A program made the translations under genes and the position numbers. The notes below the pieces were generated by a model. The model was not told the origin of the DNA and ran no database searches. It was given only the letters and a program-made list of their open reading frames with translations. From contig NZ_JANARS010000002.1 in assembly GCF_024199985.1 (NCBI RefSeq), positions 554,148 through 618,147 of the forward strand: 64,000 bases of DNA, in the 5' to 3' direction. The DNA comes from Nocardioides pinisoli. GTDB taxonomy: Bacteria; Actinomycetota; Actinomycetes; Propionibacteriales; Nocardioidaceae. Shown here piece after piece: positions 10,743 through 19,475 of this stretch. Position 1 is the first letter of the stretch; each line of letters begins with the position of its first letter.

Positions 10743-12216
10743 AGCGCTGGCAGGGTCCGGAGCAGGTGAGGTGCAGGACCTCGCCGCCTCCGACCTGCTG
10801 GCTGCGATCCGCGACCGGCGCCGTGACGAGGAGCGGGCAGCAGCCGACCAGCTCGTCCTGGCCGCGCAGTGGGCGGACTTGCACCCGCCGGAGTCGATCC
10901 ACGACGCGGCCGTGTTCTCGATCCCTGCCGGCGGCCGGGAGCACGAGGAACCCATCGCCGGTGAGGGGTGCCCGCTGGTGGCGGAGTTCTGCGTGGCCGA
11001 GCTCGGCAGCGTCCTCGGGGTGTCGACGACGGCGGCGAAGAAGCTCATCGGCCACGCCCTCGAGCTGCGCCACCGCCTGCCCCGCCTGTGGGCGCAGGTG
11101 CACGCCGGGGCCGTGCCGGCGTGGCGGGCCCGCGCGGTGGCCGAGACCACCATCCACTCCACACCTGCGCTGACGCGGGAGGCGGTCGGGTTCGTCGACG
11201 TCCAGGTCGCGGCCGTGGCCGGGAAGGTCGGCCCCGCCCAGCTCGACCGGCTCGTCGCCGAAGCCATCAAACGCTACGACCTCGCCGAGCCGGACCCGAC
11301 TGCGGACCCGGAGGACGGCTGGCTCTACGTCGACCCCCGCCACGCCAGCATCGACACCCAGGACGTCCACTACGCCGGCACGATGCGGATGGAGGCCGAG
11401 CTCGGCATCGCCGACGCTCTCGACGTCGACCGCGCCCTGGCCCACGGTGCGGCCACGTTGAAGGCGCTGGGGTCCACGGAGTCGCTGAACGTCCGCCGGG
11501 CCAAGGCCCTCGGGGACCTGGCCCGCACCCAGACCGCCCTCGACCTCCACACCCAAGGCACCGGCACCGCGGCCAAGACCACCGACACCAGCACGGACCC
11601 CGACACCAGCACCGACAGCGACACGGGCGCCGACCCGCAGCGCTTGCCGGCTGCGCGGGAGGTCGTGCTGCACGTCCACTTCGACGCCAACCTGGACGGC
11701 CTGTTGACGGTGTTCGGTCCCACCGGACGGCTCGAGGAAGGGCAGCGGCTGGTGCTGCTCGACCAGATCAAGTCGTGGTGTGCCGACTCCCGGACCAAGG
11801 TCACCATCAAGCCCGTCATCGACCTCAACGCCGACCTCTCGACACCCGCGTACGCGGTCCCGGACAAGCTGCGCGAGCAGGTCATCCTCCGCGACCGCAC
11901 CTGCGTCTTCCCCTGGTGCACGCGACCCGCGCGGCGAGCCGACATCGACCACGTCATCCCGCACGACCCCGACGCCGAAGCCGAAGGCCGACCCCAACCC
12001 GGACCTACCGCCACGTGGAACCTGGCCTGCCTGTGCCGGTTCCACCACCGGTTGAAGACGCACTCGGCCTGGCGCTACGAGATGGTCGCGCCAGGGGTCT
12101 TCGAGTGGACCAGCCCCCACGGGCACGGCTACCGACGCGACCACACCGGCACCGAACGCATCGACCCGACCGGCCCGCCGGATCCACCCGGCATCCCGCG
12201 ACCCCGCCGACGATGA
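10735..12216 (+). CDS. DUF222 and HNH endonuclease protein of the 13E12 repeat family
   Basis: This 493-residue protein has an N-terminal DUF222 region (about residues 10-270), a low-complexity Asp/Thr/Ser linker (TSTDPDTSTDSDTGA, about 283-300) and a C-terminal HNH nuclease: CVFPWCTRPARRADIDHVIP with the Asp-His pair, then LCRFHHRLKTH. The family is found in many copies in Mycobacterium and Nocardioides beside repeats such as those upstream, and is thought to be a mobile or selfish element; the precise role is unproven. ATG 10735 was chosen over TTG 10705 because a -10 box ends 7 bp before it. An SOS-like box overlaps the start. Confidence 0.88.
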   Translation: MIEALAGSGAGEVQDLAASDLLAAIRDRRRDEERAAADQLVLAAQWADLHPPESIHDAAVFSIPAGGREHEEPIAGEGCPLVAEFCVAELGSVLGVSTTAAKKLIGHALELRHRLPRLWAQVHAGAVPAWRARAVAETTIHSTPALTREAVGFVDVQVAAVAGKVGPAQLDRLVAEAIKRYDLAEPDPTADPEDGWLYVDPRHASIDTQDVHYAGTMRMEAELGIADALDVDRALAHGAATLKALGSTESLNVRRAKALGDLARTQTALDLHTQGTGTAAKTTDTSTDPDTSTDSDTGADPQRLPAAREVVLHVHFDANLDGLLTVFGPTGRLEEGQRLVLLDQIKSWCADSRTKVTIKPVIDLNADLSTPAYAVPDKLREQVILRDRTCVFPWCTRPARRADIDHVIPHDPDAEAEGRPQPGPTATWNLACLCRFHHRLKTHSAWRYEMVAPGVFEWTSPHGHGYRRDHTGTERIDPTGPPDPPGIPRPRRR

Positions 12217-12407
12217 CCCCGCCCCACACCCCGCCACCCACCAGGTAGCGGGGCCGCAGGCACGTCCGGGAGCCGGATCCAACGCCAACGCCTGCACCCA
12301 CCGCAGCAGCGACGTCCCGCGAGCAAGAGCCGGCGCCGAAGACACCAACAGCCGGCTGGGGCCCCGCGTCCTCGAGCCGCAACAGCTGCCTGTGACAGGC
12401 TCGGACC

Positions 12408-12935
12408 ATGCGTGGCTACGTGCTCGTCGGGGGCTGGCCCGGGTCCGGCAAGTCCACGCTGTCGCGCGCGCTCGCGACGGAGCTCGGCGTACCGCTGCTG
12501 TGCAAGGACGTCGTCAAGGAGGCGCTGATGGACGCCCTCGGTGTCCCGTCCGACGTGGAGCAGTCCCACCGCTTGGGTCGGGCGGCGGTGCTCGCCGTGC
12601 TGGCCGCCGCGCGCGGTTGTCCGGCCGCGGTGATCGACAGCACCTGGTACGCCTACTCGGAGCAGCCGGCTCGAGCGCTCCCCGGACCGATCGTCGAGGT
12701 GCGGTGCCACGTGCCGCTGGCGACCGCCGAGGACCGCTACCGGAGCCGCACCAGGGACCCGCGCCACCTCGACGGCCTCCGGTCGCATTCCGAGCTCTGG
12801 GGACGAGAGGTGCCGCCCTTGGGCCTGGGACAGGTCCTCGACGTCGACACGTCCGGACCGGTCGACGTGCGGGAGGTCGCGGCGTCCTGCCGCGAGCTGC
12901 TCGGGACATCGGCCCGGCTCGCACAGAGCGAGTAG
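12408..12935 (+). CDS. P-loop NTPase, probable small-molecule kinase
   Basis: This 175-residue AAA/zeta-toxin-like kinase has a Walker A motif GGWPGSGKST (residues 8-17) and a likely lid with several arginines (EDRYRSRTRDPRH). It resembles stand-alone phosphotransferases that act on sugars, nucleosides or antibiotics; no substrate can be assigned. The 190 bp between it and the HNH gene hold no gene I can support. Confidence 0.7.
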   Translation: MRGYVLVGGWPGSGKSTLSRALATELGVPLLCKDVVKEALMDALGVPSDVEQSHRLGRAAVLAVLAAARGCPAAVIDSTWYAYSEQPARALPGPIVEVRCHVPLATAEDRYRSRTRDPRHLDGLRSHSELWGREVPPLGLGQVLDVDTSGPVDVREVAASCRELLGTSARLAQSE

Positions 12936-12972
12936 CCGGGCACGGGCGTCCGCGCTGTGCGAGGGTGGAGCC

Positions 12973-13125
12973 ATGTTCCACAACCCCGGCAGTGACCGTT
13001 CCCAGGGCCCGTGGGACCCGGACGAGAAGAAGAAGTGGATCGACACCGAGTACTTCTGGGTGCTGCTTCCCCTCCTCCTGCTGCTGGTGGGCGTCATGGT
13101 GATGGCGTCCGTCGTCGAACCTTGA
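12973..13125 (+). CDS. Small single-pass membrane protein, 50 residues
   Basis: This short ORF starts at an ATG and encodes a charged N-terminus (DPDEKKKWIDTEYFW) followed by one hydrophobic helix (about residues 29-46, LLPLLLLLVGVMVMASVV). Its last codons overlap the TTG start of the next gene (TTGA), which supports real translation and coupling. No function is known; size and topology suggest a tail-anchored membrane peptide. Confidence 0.55.
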   Translation: MFHNPGSDRSQGPWDPDEKKKWIDTEYFWVLLPLLLLLVGVMVMASVVEP

Positions 13126-13970
13126 CGACCTCGTCGCCGCGTGAGGCGTCCGAGGAGTGGCGCCTGACGAGCGACGCGGCCGAGCTGTGGCACCGGGCCG
13201 GGCCCTGGCTCGCTGAGCACCCGTTGGAGAACGCTCCGCTGCTCGCGGAGGTCGCCCACCTCCTCGCGACCGCGCCCACCGCGGACGGCCTGGCCTGCGG
13301 CTGGTGGGCGGCCGAGGACGGCACGGTCCGCGGGGCGTACGTCCAGGCGCCGCGGCACAGCCCGCTCATGACCCGGATGCCCCGCCCGGCCGTCCACGCG
13401 CTGGCGGCGGTGCTGCCACGCCCGGACGGCCTGGGCGTGCCCGACGTCCTCGCCGACGAGGCGGTCGCCGCGTGGGCGACGGTCGGGCACCGGCTTTCCC
13501 GGCGGGCAGCATTCACGGTGCACGTGCTCGACGAGCCGCCACCCGTGCCGAACGGCGCCGGTCGCGCCCGCATCGCCGGCCCGGAGGACCGGACGTTGCT
13601 GCACGGGTGGTTCGACCGGTTGATGGCCGGCCTGCCCGGTGACCCCAGCGACCGGTCGTACGTCGTCGAGGACCCGCTCGACACCGGCGCGCTCGTGCTG
13701 TGGGAGGTCGACGGGGAGCCGGTCGCGATGTGCAGCCGCAGCCGCGTCCTGGCCGACACGGTGCGGATGGGCGCGTGCTACGCCCCGGGAGGCGACAGCG
13801 ACCACGTCGAGGCCGCGTTCGGCGCGGCGGTGGCCGAGGCTCGACGCCACGCACGGCACGTCACGGTCCTGGCAGCGGCTGGCGACGAGCGCGAGGCGGC
13901 CCGGCTCGCTGCGGCCGGGTTCGTCCCCGCCGCCACCCGGGTGGCGCTCACGGCCTCCGGCGACTGCTGA
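13122..13970 (+). CDS. GNAT-like acetyltransferase
   Basis: This protein of about 282 residues has a C-terminal GNAT-like fold (roughly 150-280): ALVLWEVDGEPVAMCSRSRVLADTVRMGACYAPGG followed by an acetyl-CoA-binding helix and EAARLAAAGFVPAATRV. The N-terminal half may be a degenerate second GNAT domain. The start is uncertain: TTG 13122 overlaps the stop of the small membrane gene, and the frame is open to 13011. The acceptor is unknown. Its 3' end overlaps the convergent epimerase gene by 23 bp. Confidence 0.65.
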   Translation: MTTSSPREASEEWRLTSDAAELWHRAGPWLAEHPLENAPLLAEVAHLLATAPTADGLACGWWAAEDGTVRGAYVQAPRHSPLMTRMPRPAVHALAAVLPRPDGLGVPDVLADEAVAAWATVGHRLSRRAAFTVHVLDEPPPVPNGAGRARIAGPEDRTLLHGWFDRLMAGLPGDPSDRSYVVEDPLDTGALVLWEVDGEPVAMCSRSRVLADTVRMGACYAPGGDSDHVEAAFGAAVAEARRHARHVTVLAAAGDEREAARLAAAGFVPAATRVALTASGDC

Positions 13971-15015
13971 CCGGACCCCGACGCAGCGCCCGCACCAGAC
14001 CCCCGGCGACCGACCGCGGCCGGAGGACCGGCGTACCGTTCGAGGCGGCGTCCTGCATGCCGGCCAGCATCTCGGCCAGGACCGACGTGGCGTCGGTCGA
14101 CGGCGTCCAGCCCAGCTCGCTGCGCGCCCGGCCGGTGTCGATCAGGGGCACGGCGTAGCCCAGGTCGATCCATCCGGGGTCGAGCGGCTGCACCCGCGCG
14201 TGCCAGCTGGCCGACACGGCGGCGCGGACCGCGGCGGACGGGACGTGGACGAGTCGTGCGTGGAGCACGTCGGCCACGTCCTGCGCGGTGACCGGGGGCT
14301 CGGCGGCGAGGTTGAACGCACCCGGAGCCCGGGATTCCAGCACCTGCACGAGCGCGTCGGCGACGTCGTCGGCGTGCACCATCGGGATGACCAGCCCGGA
14401 GTCGATCGGCAGAACGGGCAGGTGGCGCAGCACCCCGGCCGGCACCAGTGCGGGGAGTCCGTAGCGCAGCAGGGCGCTGCCGGCGGCCCGCTGGCCGATG
14501 ATGCCGGGACGCATCCGGGTCACGACGACCTGGGGAGCATCGACCTCGAGTGCGTCGAGGAGGCGCTCGGCAGCGGCCTTGTGCCGGCTGTACATCGACG
14601 TCGGCACGCCCGCGGTCGGCCAGGCCTCGTCCACGGGGGCGTCGTCGCGCTTGGGGGAGTAGGCGCCCACCGACGACATGTGCACGAGGTGCGGCACGCC
14701 CGTCGCCACGACGGCGTCGATGACACGGGCCGTGCCGCCGACGCCCAGCTCGCGGAGCTGGTCCTCGCGGTGCGACGGCTGGAAGCCCCACGCGAGGTGC
14801 ACGACCGCATCAGCTCCCTCACATGCCGCCTCCAGACCGGGCGCGGCCGCGTCGTCGGTGAGGTCGAGGGCCGACCACTCCATCGCGGGGAAGGACCCGT
14901 CGGGCGCGGGCGGGCGCCGGACGACTCCGACGAGCTCGTGGCTGTCGTCGCGGGCGAGACGGCGGACCAGGGCGGAGCCGACGTTGCCGCTGGCCCCGGT
15001 GATGACGATGCGCAT
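13948..15015 (-). CDS. NAD-dependent epimerase/dehydratase-family protein
   Basis: This 355-residue extended SDR has the NAD(P) loop GASGNVG (residues 7-13), the HMSSVGAYSP serine segment and YSRHK with the catalytic Tyr-Lys pair. Such proteins epimerise, reduce or dehydrate nucleotide sugars or related substrates. ATG 15015 (MRIVITGASG) was chosen because it puts the beta strand directly at the N-terminus; a GTG seven codons upstream is possible. It follows a LysR-like gene and a BCCT transporter on the same strand. Confidence 0.85.
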   Translation of the reverse strand: MRIVITGASGNVGSALVRRLARDDSHELVGVVRRPPAPDGSFPAMEWSALDLTDDAAAPGLEAACEGADAVVHLAWGFQPSHREDQLRELGVGGTARVIDAVVATGVPHLVHMSSVGAYSPKRDDAPVDEAWPTAGVPTSMYSRHKAAAERLLDALEVDAPQVVVTRMRPGIIGQRAAGSALLRYGLPALVPAGVLRHLPVLPIDSGLVIPMVHADDVADALVQVLESRAPGAFNLAAEPPVTAQDVADVLHARLVHVPSAAVRAAVSASWHARVQPLDPGWIDLGYAVPLIDTGRARSELGWTPSTDATSVLAEMLAGMQDAASNGTPVLRPRSVAGGLVRALRRGPVSSRRRP

Positions 15016-15049
15016 GCGCGACCTGTACCCCGTCACGCGATGCGCAGAC

Positions 15050-15631
15050 TCAGCGCGAGGTGTTGGCCGTACGCCCCTTGGTGACGCCGACGAACGCCTG
15101 CGTCACGTCGTCGTCCCGGTCGACGAGCCAGACCAGCGCGATCGTCGTGGGATCGAGGTCGGTGACGACACGGGTGACGACGTCCTTGCGCTGGTGCAGC
15201 CTGGCCACCGACATCGGTACGACGACGACGCCGGTGCCGGCCGCGACCGTCTCGATCGCCTCCTGCTCCGTCATCGGCGGCCAGTCGAGCTGGTCGGCAA
15301 TGGGCGTCCACCCGCTGGGGTGCGGGCGCACGAGCTGCTCGTCGACCAGGTCGGCGGTCGTGACCTCGTCGTCCGCAGCAGCGAGCACGTGGTCGCGCGA
15401 GGCCACGGCCACCTGGAGCTCGTCGTAGAGCCGGACGCAGTGCAGTCCGTCGCGGTCGACCGGGAGCCGCACGAGCGCCATGTCGAGGCTGCCGTCGCGC
15501 ACGCCGTCGAGCTGCTCGGCCTCCGTCACCGGCACGAGCTCCAGGCGCTCGCGCCGGCGGTCGCGCCAGTGGCGGGCCCACTTGTCGGGCGTCGCGCCGG
15601 TGACGAAGCCGATGCGCAGGGAGTCGGTCAT
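15050..15631 (-). CDS. Stand-alone LysR-type substrate-binding domain protein
   Basis: This 193-residue protein looks like the effector-binding half of a LysR regulator (SLRIGFVTGATPDKWARHW at the start, then MALVRLP, ELQVAVASRDHVLA, GTGVVVVPMSVARLH) but has no helix-turn-helix. The ATG at 15631 is 7 bp downstream of a TAGGGT -10 box on the minus strand, so the short form appears genuine. It may act as a ligand sensor or be a relic of a regulator. The upstream 25 bp separate it from the BCCT gene, so a link to osmolyte uptake is possible but unproven. Confidence 0.7.
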   Translation of the reverse strand: MTDSLRIGFVTGATPDKWARHWRDRRRERLELVPVTEAEQLDGVRDGSLDMALVRLPVDRDGLHCVRLYDELQVAVASRDHVLAAADDEVTTADLVDEQLVRPHPSGWTPIADQLDWPPMTEQEAIETVAAGTGVVVVPMSVARLHQRKDVVTRVVTDLDPTTIALVWLVDRDDDVTQAFVGVTKGRTANTSR

Positions 15632-15656
15632 GGCCCCGACCCTAGAGGGACGCGGG

Positions 15657-17444
15657 TCAGGCGCGCGGACCGGCGACGTCGGCGTCGACCTCGCCCTTCT
15701 CGACCTCGCCCTTCTCGACCTCGCCCTTCTCGACCTCGCCCTTCTCGACCTCGCCCTTCTCGACCGAGAGCACGAAGTCGTCGCCGTGCTCGGTGACACC
15801 GGTGATGACCGCGGCCTCGACGGCCTCGATGGCGTACTTGCGGCGCACGACCAGCGGGTCCTGGGCCAGGTCCTTCACCAGCGCCACCGCCAGCCCGATC
15901 ATGACGAGCACGAAGGGGAGTGCGGCGATCACCGTGATCGTCTGCAGGCCGCTGAGCGCGTCGGCCCCGCCGACGAGCAGCATCACCGCGGCGACGGCAC
16001 CGGTGGCGACACCCCAGAAGATGACGGTCGGGCGGCTGGGGTGGATCGTGCCGCGCTCGGAGAGCGAGCCCATCACGATGGAGGCGGCATCGGCGCCGGA
16101 GACGAAGAAGATGCCGACGAGGACCATGACGACGATGCTCGACACCGTGGCGAGCGGGTAGGCCTCGAGGGTGCTGAAGAGCTGGTTCTCCAGCCCGCCG
16201 GCGCCCGCGATGTCAGTGCCCTTCTCCTGCAGGTCGATGGCCGCGCCGCCGAAGATGCAGAACCACACGACGCTGATGAGGCTCGGCACGAGGAGCACGC
16301 CGGTCACGAACTGGCGGATGGTGCGACCGCGCGAGATGCGGGCGATGAACATGCCGACGAACGGCGTCCAGGACAGCCACCAGGCCCAGTAGAAGACCGT
16401 CCATGACGAGAGCCAGGTGCTGACCTCGTCACCCTCGGCGGCCGTGCGGGCGGCCATCATCGGCAGGTCGGCGACGTAGCTGCCGATCGAGGTGGGCACC
16501 AGGTTGAGGATGAAGACGGTGGGGCCGACGATGAACACGAACAGGGCCAGCGCCACGGCGAGGACCATGTTGATGTTGGACAGCCACTGGATGCCCTTGG
16601 CCACGCCGGAGACGGCGGAGAGCACGAAGGCGGCGGTGAGCACGGCGATGATGCCGACGAGCACGCCGTTGCCCGTGTCGCCGAGCCCGGCGACGATCTG
16701 CAGGCCGGACTCGATCTGCAGGGCGCCGAGGCCCAGCGAGGTCGCGGAGCCGAAGAGCGTGGCGAAGATGGCGAACATGTCGATCGCCTTGCCGCCCAGA
16801 CCGTGGGCGTGGTGGCCGAGGAGCGGCTCGAAGGCCGAGCTGATCAGCTGGAGACGGCCCTTGCGGTAGACGCCGTACGCGACGGCGAGCCCGACGACGG
16901 CGTAGATCGCCCACGGGTGCAGGGTCCAGTGGAACATCGTGGTCGCCATCGCGTGCTCCGCGGCGGCCGCGTTGCCGGCCTCCCCGGTGCCCGGCGGAGG
17001 CGTCACGAAGTGGGTGATCGGCTCGCTCACGCCGTAGAACATGAGCCCGATGCCCATGCCGGCGCTGAACATCATGGCCACCCACGAGATGGTGCGGAAC
17101 TCCGGGTCCTCGTCGTCACGACCGAGCGGGATGTTGCCGAACTTGCCCAGCGCCAGCCAGATCACGAAGACGACGAAGGCGCTCGAGGTGAGCACGAAGA
17201 GCCAGCCCGTGTTCTCCATCGTCCACCCGAGGCCGGTGCCGGAGGCCTCGGCCAGGCTGTCGGTGGAGAGGAAGCCCCAGACGAGGAAGGCGAGGCTGAC
17301 GACCGCGGTCACTCCGAAGACGAGCTTGTCGAGGCCGGTCTCCCGGTGCCCGGAGGGCTCGATGGCGGCGTCGAGGGCGGGGTGGGGGTCGTCGACGAGG
17401 TCGGGTGTGGGCAGGTCTCGGGGGTGTTCGATTCCGGTGGCCAT
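15657..17444 (-). CDS. BCCT-family betaine/choline/carnitine transporter
   Basis: This 595-residue transporter with about 12 transmembrane helices carries the BCCT signature around SWTVFYWAWWLSWTPFVGMF, with the aromatic box for quaternary amines, and GSATSLGLGALQIESGL. It should import a compatible solute with Na+ or H+. Unusually, its cytoplasmic C-terminus contains five copies of the pentapeptide VEKGE, encoded by five exact 15-bp repeats; charged tails of BCCT proteins sense osmolarity in Corynebacterium BetP. ATG 17444 was chosen because the sequence upstream does not look coding. Confidence 0.92.
   Translation of the reverse strand: MATGIEHPRDLPTPDLVDDPHPALDAAIEPSGHRETGLDKLVFGVTAVVSLAFLVWGFLSTDSLAEASGTGLGWTMENTGWLFVLTSSAFVVFVIWLALGKFGNIPLGRDDEDPEFRTISWVAMMFSAGMGIGLMFYGVSEPITHFVTPPPGTGEAGNAAAAEHAMATTMFHWTLHPWAIYAVVGLAVAYGVYRKGRLQLISSAFEPLLGHHAHGLGGKAIDMFAIFATLFGSATSLGLGALQIESGLQIVAGLGDTGNGVLVGIIAVLTAAFVLSAVSGVAKGIQWLSNINMVLAVALALFVFIVGPTVFILNLVPTSIGSYVADLPMMAARTAAEGDEVSTWLSSWTVFYWAWWLSWTPFVGMFIARISRGRTIRQFVTGVLLVPSLISVVWFCIFGGAAIDLQEKGTDIAGAGGLENQLFSTLEAYPLATVSSIVVMVLVGIFFVSGADAASIVMGSLSERGTIHPSRPTVIFWGVATGAVAAVMLLVGGADALSGLQTITVIAALPFVLVMIGLAVALVKDLAQDPLVVRRKYAIEAVEAAVITGVTEHGDDFVLSVEKGEVEKGEVEKGEVEKGEVEKGEVDADVAGPRA
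15690..15764. repeat. Five exact 15-bp tandem repeats in the BCCT C-terminal tail
   Basis: The unit CTCGCCCTTCTCGAC is repeated five times without a mismatch, encoding Val-Glu-Lys-Gly-Glu on the minus strand. Since 15 is a multiple of three, copy-number change would lengthen or shorten the tail without shifting frame. Perfect identity implies recent expansion. Confidence 0.9.
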
Positions 17445-17526
17445 CCGACGACCAGACCAAAGAACGGCACGGGGCGCAAACCGGGAGTATGCCCCCCGAC
17501 TCAAACTGAGACGATCCCCACAGCCA

Positions 17527-18039
17527 TCAGCCGCGCTGCGAGGCCAGCTCCCGGCCCCAGGCGCGCGCCCGCTCCAGCTCGCCGTCGACGAGCGGTCCGG
17601 GGGAGTCCTCCACGTAGAACGACTCCGTCGCCACCATCCGGCCGAGCCGGTGGTGCGCGACGAACCGCGCGGCGGCACGGGCCGCCGAGCCGGGAAGCCG
17701 GCGCACCTGGTCGGCGCGTGTGTCGAAGGTCGCCACGGGGCGTGAGCCGTCACCGGCGGGCAGCGTGTCGAGCCACTCGCGGATGCCGCGGTCCTCGTGG
17801 CCGGGCTCGGCGCCCTGGTCGTGGGCGCCGCGACGGGTCGTGGGCCGGCTCATCGAGAAGGCGTGGGTCGGGCCGCCGACCACGACGAGGTCCACCTCGT
17901 CGGGCAGCGGCGACGGCGCCGCCGCGACGTCGACGACCTGCACCGGTCCTCCGTCGCTCTCGGCCAGGCCGTCGGCGATCGCGTGGGCGACCGCCCGGGT
18001 GTTGCCCCAGTGGGACTCGTGGACCACGAGTGCGGTCAT
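17527..18039 (-). CDS. Flavodoxin-like protein
   Basis: This 170-residue protein begins MTALVVHESHWGNTRAVAHAIA, matching the flavodoxin FMN-phosphate loop (T/S-x-T-G-x-T type, here ESHWGNT). It also has VVVGGPTHAFSMSRP, the aromatic FMN-stacking loop, so it probably binds FMN and carries electrons. Its ATG overlaps the stop of the upstream membrane-protein gene by 4 bp (ATGA), which indicates one operon with that gene and a shared promoter upstream of 19367. Confidence 0.85.
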   Translation of the reverse strand: MTALVVHESHWGNTRAVAHAIADGLAESDGGPVQVVDVAAAPSPLPDEVDLVVVGGPTHAFSMSRPTTRRGAHDQGAEPGHEDRGIREWLDTLPAGDGSRPVATFDTRADQVRRLPGSAARAAARFVAHHRLGRMVATESFYVEDSPGPLVDGELERARAWGRELASQRG

Positions 18040-19367
18040 GACGTGCTCCTCTCGTGCGGGGTGACGGGACTGAAGGACCGGAGCCACACGCTGGTGAGCC
18101 AGGCGCTCGCCGCGAGCAGCAGGAGGCTGGGCACCGCGTCCGGGCCCAGGTGCACGTCGGCGTCGGTCGCGAGGGCGAGGACGGGACCGGCCCACAGCGC
18201 GGTGAACAGGGTGAGGATCTTGAGCAGTGCCACCGCAGCCAGCGGACCGCCCTCGGGGCGCCTGCGCAGCAGGAGGACCCCCACGGCGGCGATCGCGGGC
18301 AGCACGACCGCGAGGTCGAGGACGAAGACGGGGTAGGGCGTGCCGCCGACGCCCTCGGGCTCGGGCGGGCTCCCGCCCAGTGCGTACGGGACCAGCGTCG
18401 AGAGCCACAGCCCGGCGAACAGCACCGCGGTGACGACGAGGACCCAGCCGGTGGTCCGGATGAGCCGGGGCGAGGCAGTGGTGCTCGGCGGATCGTCGAG
18501 GAGACCCCGGAGTCCGCCGAGCAGGCCAGCGCCGGACAGGCTGACGATCAGCACGTAGAGGAGGAAGACCCGGTTCATCGGCACGCCGGTGACGTAGATC
18601 AGGTAGCTGTAGAGCAGGTAGGCGAGCAGGCCCAGCCGGGCGAGGTGGGCGGCGGTGGAGTGCACCCCGGGGCGGACGAGGAGTATCAGGAGGGCGGCCA
18701 CAGCGATGCTGCACGCGTCCTGGGCCCGTGCCGACACGACGGTGGCCTCCGGCAGCGACCGGTACGGCGTCTCGGCGAGGAGGCCGTAGAGCGAGGCGCC
18801 GACCACGGCGGTCGCGAGCACCCACGTCGCCACGCGGGTGGTGATGGTGCTCGACGTGCGCACGGCAGGTGCAGACGGATTGGGCCGCGTCCGGGTGACA
18901 GGTGGGGTGGCAGGTGGGGAGGTCGCGGTCGCCGGGCCGCTCAGCGCGGGCCAGTCCGCGCGCGCCACCGGCACGAGCAGCAGGAGCGCGGGCACGCTCC
19001 ACAGCCAGAAGCCGAAGCCGAAGGCCATCAGGAGGACGTGGAAGGCGATCACCCCGACCCAGCCGACCTTGGCCGCCGGGCCGCCGCGGAGCAGGAGGAT
19101 CCCGAGTGCCACCTCTCCCGCGGCCAGGGCGAGGATCCAGGCAGTCGGGTGGGCCATCACGACGGACCGCCAGGTGTCGGCGACGAACGGCCAGAAGGAC
19201 CCGTCGGCGAAGGTCCGGTAGGTCTCGGGGTCCGCGGCCACGATGCCCGCGTTGATGCCGCCCATCACGAGGTAGAAGCCGCCGACGAAGCGACGTAGGC
19301 CGGAAGCACGCGCGGAGGCACGCGGCACGGTGCCGGGGATCGTGCGCGACTGCAGCGTCGTGGTCAC
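18036..19367 (-). CDS. Multi-pass membrane protein with DoxX-like N-terminal part
   Basis: This 443-residue protein has about 10-11 hydrophobic helices. The first 130 residues (FVGGFYLVMGGINAGIVA, then a four-helix pattern ending FGFGFWLW) resemble DoxX/DoxD-like membrane proteins of respiratory or redox pathways. After a Pro/Thr-rich linker (about 155-180), a second membrane region follows. The GTG start at 19367 is the first good start after the divergent-looking spacer; the frame is open further upstream only as antisense of the polymerase region. It is co-transcribed with the flavodoxin. A DosR-like palindrome lies about 90 bp upstream. Confidence 0.65.
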   Translation of the reverse strand: MTTTLQSRTIPGTVPRASARASGLRRFVGGFYLVMGGINAGIVAADPETYRTFADGSFWPFVADTWRSVVMAHPTAWILALAAGEVALGILLLRGGPAAKVGWVGVIAFHVLLMAFGFGFWLWSVPALLLLVPVARADWPALSGPATATSPPATPPVTRTRPNPSAPAVRTSSTITTRVATWVLATAVVGASLYGLLAETPYRSLPEATVVSARAQDACSIAVAALLILLVRPGVHSTAAHLARLGLLAYLLYSYLIYVTGVPMNRVFLLYVLIVSLSGAGLLGGLRGLLDDPPSTTASPRLIRTTGWVLVVTAVLFAGLWLSTLVPYALGGSPPEPEGVGGTPYPVFVLDLAVVLPAIAAVGVLLLRRRPEGGPLAAVALLKILTLFTALWAGPVLALATDADVHLGPDAVPSLLLLAASAWLTSVWLRSFSPVTPHERSTS

Positions 19368-19453
19368 CGGTGCTCCTCCGTCGTCCGGCTCGAGGCTCCA
19401 CCTCAAGGCTCCGTCCGCCGTGCCGTGGACGGTCAGGGGCGAAGGTCGTCGTG

Positions 19454-19475
19454 GCCGGGGACCTAGGTCCCCGGC
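19454..19475. promoter_or_regulatory. Perfect 22-bp palindrome with a DosR-like core
   Basis: The palindrome contains GGGACCTAGGTCCC, which fits the mycobacterial DosR/DevR core GGGAC-N4-GTCCC exactly, extended on both sides to 22 bp without mismatch. It spans the stop codon of the polymerase-like gene (TAG, complement of 19463-19465) and lies 87-108 bp upstream of the membrane protein/flavodoxin operon on the same strand. It could instead be a terminator, but it has almost no loop and no U-run. Confidence 0.55.

Noticed and set aside
12217..12407. Possible remnant gene between HNH and kinase genes
   Set aside because: Translations in six frames gave no recognisable domain; the composition is simple Pro/Arg-rich sequence.
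15690..15764. Possible CRISPR or regulatory repeat
   Set aside because: The repeats are in frame inside the BCCT gene, have no spacers and encode a regular pentapeptide.
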